Assembly: GCF_001548235.1 (NCBI RefSeq)
Contig: NZ_AP014938.1
Location: 806,001 to 870,000 of the forward strand
DNA length: 64,000 nt
Direction of reading: 5' to 3'
Source of the DNA: Rothia mucilaginosa
Lineage (GTDB): Bacteria > Actinomycetota > Actinomycetes > Actinomycetales > Micrococcaceae
Below are positions 50,123-59,364 of the stretch, one piece after another. The notes below the pieces were generated by a model. It saw nothing but the letters and a program-made list of their open reading frames with translations. It had not been told where the DNA came from and ran no database searches. Both the position numbers and the translations under genes were made by a program. Each line of letters starts with the position of its first letter. Positions within the stretch are counted from its first letter, which is position 1.

Positions 50123-53100
50123 GTGGCAACCTTCCCTGAAGCTACCCCCGCGCGAGCCGCCCGGCACACACAGCCGGGCCGCCTCAAGCAACTGGCACGC
50201 AGCTGCGGCGCACTCACCCTGGGGCTCACCCTCGGGCTGACCGCCCTGCCGTTCGGTACCGCTGCCTACGCGGCACCGGGCGTAGTACGCGGCGCAGACC
50301 GGGACGCACCCCACCAGAACACCGGCACCGGCGAGAACAACAACGAAGTTCTCTCCCCCAGCCTGGACGGCGCCACCGGCGAACGCGCCGTGTTCGTCCG
50401 ATTCAAGGGTCAAGGTGCGTACGCCCAGACCCAGCCGGACGCGGTCCGCTCCCGCGCGCAGGCACCCGTCAACGCGCAAGCACAGGTGCAGGCAATCCGC
50501 GCCAGCGTGCAGCAGCAGGGCGCCTCCGCGGCGAAGGAATCCGGCGCGCAGGTCCTGTACACCACCCACAACACGATGCGCGGCGTGGCGCTCTACGGTA
50601 ACGTCGAGCAGATTCGTGCGCTCGCGAACCGCGACGATGTGGAACGCATCAGCATCATTGAGGACATGGCACCGCAGAACAGCGGCACCCTCATTGATAC
50701 GGACACGCTCTCCGTGTGGGCGAAGAGCCCGGCAAACCCCGCCTCCACCGGCTACACCGGCAAGGGCGTGAAGATTGTCGTGCTCGATACCGGTATCGAC
50801 TACACGCACGCCGATTTGGGTGGCCCCGGCACGCAGGAAGCCTTCGAGAAGGCAAAGGCATCCGACACGATTCCCGAGGGCACCTACGATCCGAAGAAGT
50901 TCCTTGGCGGCTACGACCTGGTCGGTGACGATTACAACTCCGGTAAGAAGGAAACCTCCACTCCCCACCCGGATAACAACCCGCTCGACTGCGGCGGCCA
51001 CGGTAGCCACGTGGCGGGCACCGCGGCAGGTTACGGCGTGAACGCGGACGGCAGCACCTTCCGCGGCGACTACTCCAAGCTCACCGAGGAGCAGCTCAAG
51101 GACATGAAGATTGGCCCCGGCTCCGCACCGGACGCCCAGCTGATTGGTCTGCGCATCTTCGGTTGTAAGGGCACCACCGCGTTCGTCCCCAAGGGCCTGG
51201 ACCGCGTGCTTGACCCCAACGACGACGGCGACTTCTCGGACCGCGCCGACATCGCGAACCTGTCGCTCGGCAACGAGTTCGGCGTGTTCGATGAGACCGT
51301 GAACTACGCGGTCGGCTCCCTCTACCGCGAGGGCATCCTCTCCGTGGTTGCGGCGGGTAACGCCAACAACTACAACGCCGTGGGCGACACCTACTCCAAC
51401 TCGGGCGGCCCCGGCACCAGCGCCTACGGCCTGACCGTGGCGAACTCCATCGGCTCGACCCAGCTGGTAGACCGCGTGAAGATTCTCTCCCCCGCGAATG
51501 AGGCGGACACCTACGGCGACTACTCGGTGAGCTTCGACTATTCGAAGGCGACCGAGGAGCAGCTGCGCGGCACTGTGGTGCGTGCCGCCTCCCGTAACCG
51601 CTACGCCTGCGAGGCGTTCACCGAAGAGGAAGCCGCAGCGCTGAAGGGCAAGTGGGCCCTCATCGACTGGGCGGACGCTGACGGCACCGCCCCCTGCGGT
51701 TCGAAGGTACGCTTCGACAACCTGCAGGCGGCTGGCGCGACCGGCGTGGTGCTCACCTCGAACACTGAGGTCGGTGACACCGCTATCGGCGGTAACTCCT
51801 CCATTCCGGGTGTGCGCCTGGCAAAGAGCCAGGTGGAGCGCCTTTCCGCGCAGATTGATTCAGGTGAGCTGACCCTGCAGCTCGGCGAGAACCTGCGCGA
51901 CTCGATCCGCGTGCCCAACGGCAAGCTGGATCAGGCGAACACCTCCACCGCGCGTGGCCTGCACGGTTCGCACGGCATCACCAAGCCGGACGTTGCGGCA
52001 CCGGGCACGAACATTTCCTCTATCGAGGTTGGTAGCGGCACCGGTTCGAGCGTGAAGACCGGTACGTCCATGTCCACGCCGTTTGTTGCCGGTGTTGCGG
52101 CGCTGATCATGCAGGCGCACCCGGAGTACGGTCCGCGCATGCTTAAGACCGTCATCATGAACACCGCCGACCACCACATGCAGGACGCCTGGGGCAACCC
52201 CTACGCGGTGGACCGTGTGGGTACCGGCCGCATCAACACGCGTGCGGCGGTGTCTGACCGCGTCATGCTGTTCAACGCGGCACGCCCCGAACAGGTTTCG
52301 GACACTTTCGGCGTGCTCGAGTACACCCCGAACGCCGGTGTGCAGACCCTGCAGCACCGCGTGAGCGTCGAGAACACCGACTCGGTGGCGCACACCTACA
52401 CCCTGAACTATGAGGGAAGCACGAGCATCCCGGGTGTGGAGTTCTCCTACCCGCAGTCCGTGTCTGTGGGTGCCGGCCAGAAGGCGACGTTCACCGTGAC
52501 GGTGCGCATTGACCCGTCGAAGCTGGAGAAGACCCGCGACCCGTCCATGTACCCGAACCAGGATTCGGTAAACTACTCGACCGGTACGGTCACCATTTCG
52601 GGTGCCCGCCAATACATTGCGAGCGCTTCGGGCCGCCTGATCCTGACCGATACTGATTCCTCGGCTGCGGTGAAGACCCTGCGCATGCCGCTGCACGTGG
52701 CACCGAAGCCTGTCTCCGCGATGCGTGTGGCTGGCTCCGATATCGCCTTCGATGCTGAGGGTTCCGGCGCGACCGAGCAGACCCTGACCCTGCAGGGTAC
52801 CGCGGTGGATCAGGGCGGTTACCGCTCCCTGCTGGGTGCTTTTGAGCTGGGCGCTTCGAGCCCGCGCATCCCGACCGCGAAGCTGGGTGTGGGTTCGGAT
52901 TCCCGCATGGACCTGCAGTACGTGGGTGCCGCCTCGAACGTGGCGGCGTTGAAGGCTGCCGGTGCGGACACCTCGCAGGCGCACCTGTCCTTCGGTATTT
53001 CCACCTGGGGTAACTGGCAGGAGGTGACCCCGCGCGGCACCTACTACGTGTTCGTTGACACCGACAAGGACGGCACGAGCGACTACCGCCTGCAGACGGT

Positions 53101-54163
53101 GCGTGAGAAGGGCCTGGACTACCCGCTGGTGAAGGTTTCTAAGCGTAGCAACGGCAAGTGGCAGGCCATCGAGAATGCCCTGTACCCGCTGAACGGCACC
53201 TGGGGTGACACGGACACGAACATCATGGATTCGAACACCCTGGTGATGACTGTTCCGCTGAGCGTTCTGGGTCTGGACCCGAACGCTGAGTCCACCGAGA
53301 TTTCGTACTCGGTGACCACTTCGAGTGCGTTCTCCGCTACGACCGTGGTTGATACGACTGATTCGGTGGTGTTCAACTATGCGGCGCCGAAGCTGTGGTT
53401 CAGCGGCGAGTCGGCGGGCGTTCCGAACCTGTTCGTGGATGCGCCCTCCACGCAGCTGGTGGCGCACCGTAACGGCGACGCGAAGAACGTTTCTGCGCTG
53501 TTCCTGCACATGCACAATGCGACCGGCGACCTGTCCGGTACGAACGGTGCTGCGGGTGAGCGTGCGCAGGTTCTGCGTGTCTCGTCGAACTCTGAGGCTA
53601 CCGCCGCGAGCGCACACTTTACGGATGTTCCGGCGGATTACCCGTTCGTGAACGACATTAACTGGCTGGCTCAGCGTCGTATCACGACCGGCTACCCGGA
53701 CGGCACGTTCCGCCCGAACGGTTCGGTGGAGCGCGGCGCGATGGCGGCGTTCTTCTACCGTATGGCGGGTTCGCCGCAGTTCACTGCGCCGAGCACCCCG
53801 AGCTTTAAGGATGTGCCGCGTGATCACCCGTTCTTCAAGGAGATTGAGTGGATGCGTGCCCGCGGTATTACGACCGGCTGGTCGGATGGTACGTTCCGTC
53901 CTAATGCTGCAGTGAATCGTGATGCTATGGCGGCGTTCTTCTACCGTTTTGCGGGTTCGCCGGCATATTCGGCTCCGGTGGCTTCGCCGTTTAGTGACGT
54001 GTCGTCCGGTAGCCAGTTCTATCGTGAGATTTCGTGGTTGGCTGATCAGCGTATTACGACTGGTTGGGCTGATGGTTCGTTCCGTCCGGTTCAGCCGATT
54101 GAGCGTGGCGCGATGGCGGCGTTCTTGCACCGCTATAACGTGCGTGTGCTGAATAACCGCTAG
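50123..54163 (+). CDS. Giant secreted subtilisin-like serine protease with three SLH domains (paralogue C)
   Basis: 1346 aa from the GTG at 50123 (AAGGAG upstream; the frame opens at 49949 but without a ribosome site). Signal peptide (CGALTLGLTLGLTALPFGTA...AYA), propeptide (RAVFVRFKGQGAYAQTQ), triad Asp222 (VLDTGIDYTH), His293 (GGHGSHVAGT) and Ser649 (GTSMSTP), PA-like insert and three SLH repeats (HFTDVPADYPFVNDINWLAQ; GITTGWSDGTFRP; RITTGWADGSFRP). Asn371-region oxyanion segment VVAAGNANNYNAVGDT is shared with B. Codon use shifts from C-ending at the 5' end to T-ending at the 3' end. Confidence 0.93.
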   Translation: MATFPEATPARAARHTQPGRLKQLARSCGALTLGLTLGLTALPFGTAAYAAPGVVRGADRDAPHQNTGTGENNNEVLSPSLDGATGERAVFVRFKGQGAYAQTQPDAVRSRAQAPVNAQAQVQAIRASVQQQGASAAKESGAQVLYTTHNTMRGVALYGNVEQIRALANRDDVERISIIEDMAPQNSGTLIDTDTLSVWAKSPANPASTGYTGKGVKIVVLDTGIDYTHADLGGPGTQEAFEKAKASDTIPEGTYDPKKFLGGYDLVGDDYNSGKKETSTPHPDNNPLDCGGHGSHVAGTAAGYGVNADGSTFRGDYSKLTEEQLKDMKIGPGSAPDAQLIGLRIFGCKGTTAFVPKGLDRVLDPNDDGDFSDRADIANLSLGNEFGVFDETVNYAVGSLYREGILSVVAAGNANNYNAVGDTYSNSGGPGTSAYGLTVANSIGSTQLVDRVKILSPANEADTYGDYSVSFDYSKATEEQLRGTVVRAASRNRYACEAFTEEEAAALKGKWALIDWADADGTAPCGSKVRFDNLQAAGATGVVLTSNTEVGDTAIGGNSSIPGVRLAKSQVERLSAQIDSGELTLQLGENLRDSIRVPNGKLDQANTSTARGLHGSHGITKPDVAAPGTNISSIEVGSGTGSSVKTGTSMSTPFVAGVAALIMQAHPEYGPRMLKTVIMNTADHHMQDAWGNPYAVDRVGTGRINTRAAVSDRVMLFNAARPEQVSDTFGVLEYTPNAGVQTLQHRVSVENTDSVAHTYTLNYEGSTSIPGVEFSYPQSVSVGAGQKATFTVTVRIDPSKLEKTRDPSMYPNQDSVNYSTGTVTISGARQYIASASGRLILTDTDSSAAVKTLRMPLHVAPKPVSAMRVAGSDIAFDAEGSGATEQTLTLQGTAVDQGGYRSLLGAFELGASSPRIPTAKLGVGSDSRMDLQYVGAASNVAALKAAGADTSQAHLSFGISTWGNWQEVTPRGTYYVFVDTDKDGTSDYRLQTVREKGLDYPLVKVSKRSNGKWQAIENALYPLNGTWGDTDTNIMDSNTLVMTVPLSVLGLDPNAESTEISYSVTTSSAFSATTVVDTTDSVVFNYAAPKLWFSGESAGVPNLFVDAPSTQLVAHRNGDAKNVSALFLHMHNATGDLSGTNGAAGERAQVLRVSSNSEATAASAHFTDVPADYPFVNDINWLAQRRITTGYPDGTFRPNGSVERGAMAAFFYRMAGSPQFTAPSTPSFKDVPRDHPFFKEIEWMRARGITTGWSDGTFRPNAAVNRDAMAAFFYRFAGSPAYSAPVASPFSDVSSGSQFYREISWLADQRITTGWADGSFRPVQPIERGAMAAFLHRYNVRVLNNR

Positions 54164-54180
54164 TCGGATGCGGATGTGAG

Positions 54181-54222
54181 GGCCGTGTCGGGGTGGAGTT
54201 TTCTGCCCCGGCACGGCCTTTT
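54181..54222 (+). terminator. Terminator after subtilase C
   Basis: GGCCGTGTCGGGG pairs with CCCCGGCACGGCC, followed by TTTTCTG, 17 nt after the stop. Confidence 0.92.
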
Positions 54223-54246
54223 CTGTGGGCTGTTATGTCTGCGGCG

Positions 54247-54258
54247 TAGACTTAAGTT
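54247..54258 (+). promoter_or_regulatory. Leaderless-type promoter of the small ORF, copy of the nadE promoter
   Basis: TAGACT (54247-54252), then TAAGTT, then ATG at 54259. Compare TACACT-TAAGTC-ATG at nadE (55070-55084). The six-nt spacing puts transcription start at the start codon. Confidence 0.55.
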
Positions 54259-54399
54259 ATGCATGAATTACAGGTTCAGAACGGCGAGGATGAGACGCTG
54301 TCAGCTACTCGGGATGTCCTCGATCAGGAGGAGCTTCTGAGCGCGGCGGCGGACTTCATCGACCGCTATGAGAGCGTCTTTGAGAATCTAAGCCACTGA
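54259..54399 (+). CDS. Small acidic protein (46 aa), start region copied from nadE
   Basis: The frame reads MHELQVQNGEDETLSATRDV, then LDQEELLSAAADFIDRYESV, then FENLSH and TGA. It is acidic and helical. The promoter and first codons (CGTAGACTTAAGTTATGCAT, then GAATTACAGG) parallel nadE (CGTACACTTAAGTCATGCGT, then GAATTACAGG), after which the sequences diverge. A terminator hairpin follows at 54418. A TTA, a rare codon here, occurs at residue 4 in both. Function unknown; an actinobacterial small protein is plausible. Confidence 0.6.
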   Translation: MHELQVQNGEDETLSATRDVLDQEELLSAAADFIDRYESVFENLSH

Positions 54400-54417
54400 T
54401 ATTCCTTTGAAAAAAGA

Positions 54418-54460
54418 AATACCCCCGGTGGATGCCGTACGCATCTGCCGGGGGTATTTG
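54418..54460 (+). terminator. Terminator after the small ORF
   Basis: ATACCCCCGG pairs with CCGGGGGTAT around an 18-nt section holding GATGC/GCATC, then TTGC. It lies about 20 nt after the stop at 54399 and supports the small ORF as a real transcript. It may also serve the convergent gene. Confidence 0.8.
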
Positions 54461-54490
54461 CTTGCCTCACCTCTGCCCGAGGCGGGCTAG

Positions 54491-54793
54491 TTAGCGCTGG
54501 CGGGCTTCTTTACGGTTGATTTTCTCAATGGCGGCTTCCACCTTGGACTTGCGGTGACTGAGCTTCCAGAGGCTAAAAGACTGCAGCAAGGTACTCTTAC
54601 CTATCTCCACGAGGGAGGGCAGCCCCTGCCCGGTAAGCGCCTCATCGATTTCTTCCGGGGTGGCGCCCTGCTCCTTCATCTGCTCGACGATGATGTTCGC
54701 CTCCGCTATTTTCCCCGAGGTGAGCGGGTGGTTTTCGAGGCTGGTTTCGATGTCTACGAGCTCGTCGTAGAGTTCAGTTTTTGTCTTTGCCAT
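54491..54793 (-). CDS. Small helical hypothetical protein
   Basis: 100 aa from the ATG at 54793 (MAKTKTELYDELVDIETSLEN). A longer frame opens at 54865 with a low-complexity Thr/Pro-rich leader and no ribosome site. Charged and helical, with probable coiled-coil segments (IAEANIIVEQMKEQGATPEEIDEAL and HRKSKVEAAIEKINRKEARQR) and no membrane segment. The ribosome site is poor in both cases, so the start is uncertain. Function unknown. Confidence 0.6.
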   Translation of the reverse strand: MAKTKTELYDELVDIETSLENHPLTSGKIAEANIIVEQMKEQGATPEEIDEALTGQGLPSLVEIGKSTLLQSFSLWKLSHRKSKVEAAIEKINRKEARQR

Positions 54794-55069
54794 GGTGCTG
54801 TCTTCACCGTCCTTGGTTGACGTGTTCTGTGGCGTAGCGGGTGTGTGGGTGTTCTCCCTCATCACCGGCTATATTGAACGGTATTTGAACCGTATGTTCA
54901 TGCTAACAGCCGCACGGGTTGTCGCACAGGGTTTTTACCGGTGAGTATGCTGTGTATTTTCAGGGCTGAAACGATACTGAACCCGCCGCGTACGCCGCGC
55001 TGAACGCACCGTGTGGAACACTACCTCGCCTCCCCCGGCGGTTCACCGCACGGGCTATAAGGTGGAGCG

Positions 55070-55081
55070 TACACTTAAGTC
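55070..55081 (+). promoter_or_regulatory. Leaderless-type promoter of nadE
   Basis: TACACT (55070-55075) is followed by TAAGTC and the ATG at 55082, with no ribosome site. The -35 region is not clear. Confidence 0.55.
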
Positions 55082-55915
55082 ATGCGTGAATTACAGGCAC
55101 AGATCATCCGTGAAATGGGCGTCAAGCCCAACATGACCGAAGAGCAGGCACGCGAAGAAGTGGAGCGCCGCATCCAGTTCATCTGCGACTACCTGGAAGC
55201 CACCGGAAGCCGCGGCCTGGTACTGGGCATCAGCGGCGGCATCGACTCCACCCTGGCCGGTCGCATCTGCCAGCTGGCGGTGGACCGCCTCAACGAGCGT
55301 GGCCGCACCACCGAGTTCGTGGCGGTGCGCCTGCCCTACCGTGTGCAGCATGACGAAGAGGACGCGCAGGAGGCGCTGCGTTTCATCCAGCCCACCCGCT
55401 CCCTGACCTTCAACATTGCCGAAGCCGTGGATGGTTTCGACACCGCCTACACTGCCGCGACCGGCGAGCAGATGAGCGACTTCAACAAGGGTAATGTGAA
55501 GGCGCGCGCCCGCATGATCGCCCAGTACGCGATTGCTGGCGGCCCCGGCTACCTGGTGGTCGGCACCGACCATGCGGCGGAGTCCATTACGGGTTTCTTC
55601 ACGAAGTTCGGTGACGGCGGCGCGGACCTGCTGCCGCTGGCTGGCCTGAATAAGCGCCAGAACCAGCTGCTACTGCGTGTTTTGGGTGCATCTGAGCGTC
55701 TGTGGGCTAAGCCGCCGACGGCTGACCTGTTGGACGGCGTGCCCGGCCGTACCGATGAGGATGAGCTGGGTCTGACCTACCCGCAGATTGACGACTACCT
55801 GGAGGGTAAGGACATCGACGAAGCGGCGGCTGAGAAGCTGGAGCAGATTTACCTGCGTAGCCGCCATAAGCGCACTACTCCGGTGACGATTTTTGATTCG
55901 TGGTGGAAGAACTAG
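55082..55915 (+). CDS. nadE: Ammonia-dependent NAD+ synthetase
   Basis: 277 aa; adenylates nicotinate adenine dinucleotide and amidates it with ammonia to give NAD+. The N-type ATP pyrophosphatase loop LGISGGIDSTLAG (about residues 48-60), RLPYRVQHDEEDAQEAL, GNVKARARMIAQYAIAGGPGYLVVGTDHAAESITGFFTKFGDGGADL and KRQNQLLLRVLGASERLWAKPPTADL are diagnostic. It lacks the glutaminase domain of longer actinobacterial NadE, so it uses free ammonia. Start at 55082 supported by a -10 box six nt upstream. Confidence 0.95.
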   Translation: MRELQAQIIREMGVKPNMTEEQAREEVERRIQFICDYLEATGSRGLVLGISGGIDSTLAGRICQLAVDRLNERGRTTEFVAVRLPYRVQHDEEDAQEALRFIQPTRSLTFNIAEAVDGFDTAYTAATGEQMSDFNKGNVKARARMIAQYAIAGGPGYLVVGTDHAAESITGFFTKFGDGGADLLPLAGLNKRQNQLLLRVLGASERLWAKPPTADLLDGVPGRTDEDELGLTYPQIDDYLEGKDIDEAAAEKLEQIYLRSRHKRTTPVTIFDSWWKN

Positions 55916-55954
55916 GCGGAAGAACTAGCGCCTCCACTAGCGTAAAGACCAACG

Positions 55955-55993
55955 CAAAAGCCCCAGCTCCTTTGATGGAGCCGGGGCTTTTGC
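55955..55993. terminator. Bidirectional terminator after nadE
   Basis: AAAAGCCCC and GCTCC pair with GGAGC and GGGGCTTTT around TTTGAT. It separates nadE from the convergent MATE gene. Confidence 0.9.
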
Positions 55994-56014
55994 TATGTTT
56001 TCGCAGACCGAGGG

Positions 56015-57526
56015 CTATGCCTTCTGTTCGGGCTGTGCAACGGAAACCTGGGTAGCCTGAGCGTCTGATTCCTCAGAACCTTCAGTCTCAACCTCAGCCG
56101 GGGGTACCTTCGTACCGCCCGTGGCGAGGAACAGCACCAGACCCAGCGCGCAGGCGAGCACCTGGGTGAAGGGGAACGCCCATGTCAGGCCCTTAAAGCC
56201 GAACCACATGTTGCCGAAGTACACGGCGGGGAAGAAGAGCAACGCAATGCCGAGGGTCATCAGCATTGCCGGGCCGCCCTTACCGGCCGCCTGGAACCAA
56301 GACACAAACACGATGCTGACCGCGTTGAACACGGCGGCGAGCATCAGCGCGACCATGACCTCTTCACCGGTGGAGACCAGACGCTCATCGCCAACCACGG
56401 CGAGCAGTTCGCGGCGGAAAATCAGCACCGGAATGGTGATGGCCACGGAAGTTGCCACAGACAGCATGGTTGCGGTGCGCAGCGCCTCCTTCACGCGGGC
56501 ACCGTTGCGGGCACCGTACGCGTAGGCGTACAGCGGGATACCGCCCATGCACAGGCCCATGCACAGCATTTCGGGCACCATGTTCAGGCGCATTGCCAAG
56601 CCGAACGCTGCCACGGTGTCGTCACCGTAGGAGGCGGCGAGGTTGTTCAGCAGCAGGGCGGCGAAGATCAGGTTGAGGCTCTGAATGAGCTCGGCGGCAC
56701 CGACCGCGACCACGGGCTTGATAATGGCGGGGTCGAGGGAGAAGTCGCGGATGTTCGCGGAGAAGTTCTCGCTCTGACGCATCAGGAACAGCAGGTAGTA
56801 CAGCATGGATGCGCCGTTCGCCAGCAGCATCGCCCAACCGGCACCGGCGACGCCCATGCCCATGATGGCGATGAACAGCACGTCGAAGATGCAGGTGACG
56901 ACGGTGCCGACGATGATGCCGTACATGGACTGCTTGGCGTAGCCTTCGGATCGGACGAGCTGTTCGAGGGTGAACATGCCAATAGCCAAGGGGGCGCCGA
57001 GGAACATGAGGTGCACGTAGATGCGGGTCGGCTCGTAGGAGCCGCCGGAGGCACCCATGATGCTGGTGATCGGGTCGGCGAGGATGAAGCCGATAGCGGC
57101 AGCAACAATACCGGCGCCGAGCGCCGAGTAGAGTGCGAAGGAGGTGACGCGGTGAATCTCGCTGACGGGGCGGCCCTCACCGAGCTTACGGGAGGCGAGG
57201 GTTGAGGAGCCCAGGCCGAACAGGCCTGCGATCGCCATGATGACGCCGAAGACGGGCACGCCGTAGCTGGTGGCGGCGAGGTCTTCGGTGCCGCCGTAGT
57301 GGCCGACGAAGTAGGAGTTCACCACGTTGTAGATGCTGGTGATGGCGAGGCCGAGTGCCATGGGCACGCCGAGGGAGAGGAGCGCCTTGAGGATGGGGGC
57401 GTCTTTGAGCAGGTAGATGTTCTGCGGGTCTTCGTTTGCGCCGTGCGGGCCGTGTCCTGCGGCGGGTGCAGTGTTGTTAGGTGCGCCGTTTTTGGGCGCG
57501 TTGTTTTCAGTCTGGTGGGACGTCAT
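56015..57526 (-). CDS. MATE-family efflux transporter
   Basis: 503 aa from the ATG at 57526 (AGGAACCT upstream; the frame opens at 57619 without support). A polar Asn/Pro/Ala-rich N-terminus precedes 12 membrane helices. MATE features are ILKALLSLGVPMALGLAITSIYNVVNSYFVGHYGGTEDLAATSYGVPV, GLGSSTLASRKLGEGR, and in the second half AAELIQSLNLIFAALLLNNLAASYGDDTVAAFGLAMRLNMVPEM. It exchanges Na+ or H+ for drugs or metabolites; substrate unknown. Monocistronic, hairpin upstream and downstream. Confidence 0.9.
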   Translation of the reverse strand: MTSHQTENNAPKNGAPNNTAPAAGHGPHGANEDPQNIYLLKDAPILKALLSLGVPMALGLAITSIYNVVNSYFVGHYGGTEDLAATSYGVPVFGVIMAIAGLFGLGSSTLASRKLGEGRPVSEIHRVTSFALYSALGAGIVAAAIGFILADPITSIMGASGGSYEPTRIYVHLMFLGAPLAIGMFTLEQLVRSEGYAKQSMYGIIVGTVVTCIFDVLFIAIMGMGVAGAGWAMLLANGASMLYYLLFLMRQSENFSANIRDFSLDPAIIKPVVAVGAAELIQSLNLIFAALLLNNLAASYGDDTVAAFGLAMRLNMVPEMLCMGLCMGGIPLYAYAYGARNGARVKEALRTATMLSVATSVAITIPVLIFRRELLAVVGDERLVSTGEEVMVALMLAAVFNAVSIVFVSWFQAAGKGGPAMLMTLGIALLFFPAVYFGNMWFGFKGLTWAFPFTQVLACALGLVLFLATGGTKVPPAEVETEGSEESDAQATQVSVAQPEQKA

Positions 57527-57654
57527 AGGTTCCTGTGGTTCTAGTCTGTGTTGTGTCCGGTGCGCGGCATGAAGCGTGGTCCGCGCGAAAAACGGGCTAG
57601 TGTATTGTACCGTCTCCACGTAGTGGTGGGTCTAGAGGTTTAGACATAAAAAAC

Positions 57655-57695
57655 AACGAGGCGCCCCTCCCCGTTTAGGGGTGGGGCGCCTCGCC
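57655..57695 (-). terminator. Terminator after the Na+/H+ antiporter gene
   Basis: CGAGGCGCCC...CCCC pairs with GGGG...GGGCGCCTCG around GTTTA. On the minus strand TTGTTTTTTATG follows. It lies 30 nt beyond the antiporter stop. Confidence 0.9.
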
Positions 57696-57723
57696 TCATA
57701 CGTATCGCATGTAGGAGCGTGAG

Positions 57724-59364
57724 CTATTCGAGCTCAACCGGGCCGAGCACACGTACCTCCTCAATATCCAGGATTTCCTGGATTTGGTGCAGTACGTTCG
57801 TGTCGATTCTGCCTTCGTCGCGCAGACGCTTGAGCACGCTGCGTTGCTTCTCCAAATGCCGCAAACGCAGCTCTTTCTCAAAGTCGCCCGCTTCAATAAT
57901 GAGGCGGGCTTCTTCCGGAGCGTTTGCACCGTGTTTACGAACGGTGTGCAGGTTGCGGTACCTACTCGCGTTGTACATGTGTTCGTCGGCAATGCGGTCA
58001 ATAACCCACTGTGGTGCACCAATTTCCTGGCCGATTTCAGCCACAGAGTCGAAGGACTCGGCAATGATCGTGCGCACTGCTTCATTAATCTCGTCTTCTT
58101 CGGCGGTATCAAGCGGGATTTTTGCCCACCTAATAACGAGCGGCAGGAGCATCCCCTGAACCACCATCGACAGCAGAACCACGCCCGCAACAACAAAGAT
58201 AATAAAGTCACGCGCGGGAACACTAGTCGGCACGGCGAGAGCCACCGCGAGGGAAACACCGCCGCGCAGTCCCGCAAAGGTGCTCACTACACGACCACGG
58301 AAAGTTGTGCGCAGCTGCCTCTGCTTTTCTGAACGGTCAAGAGCAGGAATAATACCAATCGAGATGTGCAGGAAGATAAAACGCACCGCAATGGAAACGA
58401 GCCACACCACCACAATCACGGCGAGCGCCAAAGCCCACGCATAGTTGTATTCATGAACAACACCATCCATATGCTCAACGGCGCTGGGCAACTGAACACC
58501 CACGAGCACGAAGAGCGCACCGTTCATGACATAGGTGACGAACGCCCAGATGGGCAGTCCGTAGAAACGGTTCTGGGGTTTGATGGTATCCGGTCCGCGA
58601 TATGTCAGGTAGAAAGCGGCGACCACCACAGCTACCACTCCGGAACCTTTCATGCCTTCAAAAGGCTCGATTTCTTCAGACAGGAAGAAAGCAATAAACG
58701 GTATGGTAAACATGAACACACTGAAGTTCATGGGGTTGCCGATATGTGCACGCAGCTTATTCGCACCCCATCCGACGGCCAGGCCAACGAGAGATCCAAT
58801 CAGGAACGAGAAGAAGAACATTCCGGATGCGTTCCCCAGAGCAAGTTCATGACCGCCCGCAAGCTGCAGGGCGAGTGCGAAAAGAACTAGGGTGGTGCCG
58901 TCGTTAATGAGTGCTTCCGCTTTGAGGGTGGTGATGGAAGATTTGGGGAGTTTGCCGTTAAGCGTTGCCACGGCCACAGCATCGGTGGGGGCGAGCGCCA
59001 CACCGATAATCAGCGCCACAGGCCAGATGAAGACGCCCATAAATGTGTGAATCACCCAGGCGATAACGAACGCCGTGAGAATTACGAGCACCGTGCCCGA
59101 GAGCAGGATGCCGCGCAGACGGGCGCGCGCTTCACGCCATGAGGTGTTGCGGGCTTCCCAGAAGAGCATGATGGGCAGGAAGATTTCGAGGATGACGTGC
59201 GGCGGCAGGCCGATACTCTGAACTTCGTGCAGTTCGTGGGCGGGCATAATGCCGATAGCCAGGCCAATGAATATCAGCATAATGGCGGGGGTTATCCGTA
59301 TTTTATGGGCGAGGATATTACCCAGAAGAATTGCCAGCGATAGGGCAATGATGACTTCAAGCAA
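57724..59364 (-). CDS. CPA1-family Na+/H+ antiporter (NhaP-like)
   Basis: 546 aa starting at a TTG (59364) with AAGGA upstream. About 12 membrane helices: IRITPAIMLIFIGLAIGIMPAHEL, IFLPIMLFWEARNTSWREAR, VALAPTDAVAVATLNGKLPKS (containing the conserved TD of the ion site), INDGTTLVLFALAL and FAGLRGGVSLAVALAVPTS. A C-terminal cytoplasmic domain of about 130 residues is rich in Arg/Glu helices. It exchanges Na+ (or K+) for H+ in pH and salt homeostasis. Stand-alone gene. Confidence 0.9.
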   Translation of the reverse strand: MLEVIIALSLAILLGNILAHKIRITPAIMLIFIGLAIGIMPAHELHEVQSIGLPPHVILEIFLPIMLFWEARNTSWREARARLRGILLSGTVLVILTAFVIAWVIHTFMGVFIWPVALIIGVALAPTDAVAVATLNGKLPKSSITTLKAEALINDGTTLVLFALALQLAGGHELALGNASGMFFFSFLIGSLVGLAVGWGANKLRAHIGNPMNFSVFMFTIPFIAFFLSEEIEPFEGMKGSGVVAVVVAAFYLTYRGPDTIKPQNRFYGLPIWAFVTYVMNGALFVLVGVQLPSAVEHMDGVVHEYNYAWALALAVIVVVWLVSIAVRFIFLHISIGIIPALDRSEKQRQLRTTFRGRVVSTFAGLRGGVSLAVALAVPTSVPARDFIIFVVAGVVLLSMVVQGMLLPLVIRWAKIPLDTAEEDEINEAVRTIIAESFDSVAEIGQEIGAPQWVIDRIADEHMYNASRYRNLHTVRKHGANAPEEARLIIEAGDFEKELRLRHLEKQRSVLKRLRDEGRIDTNVLHQIQEILDIEEVRVLGPVELE

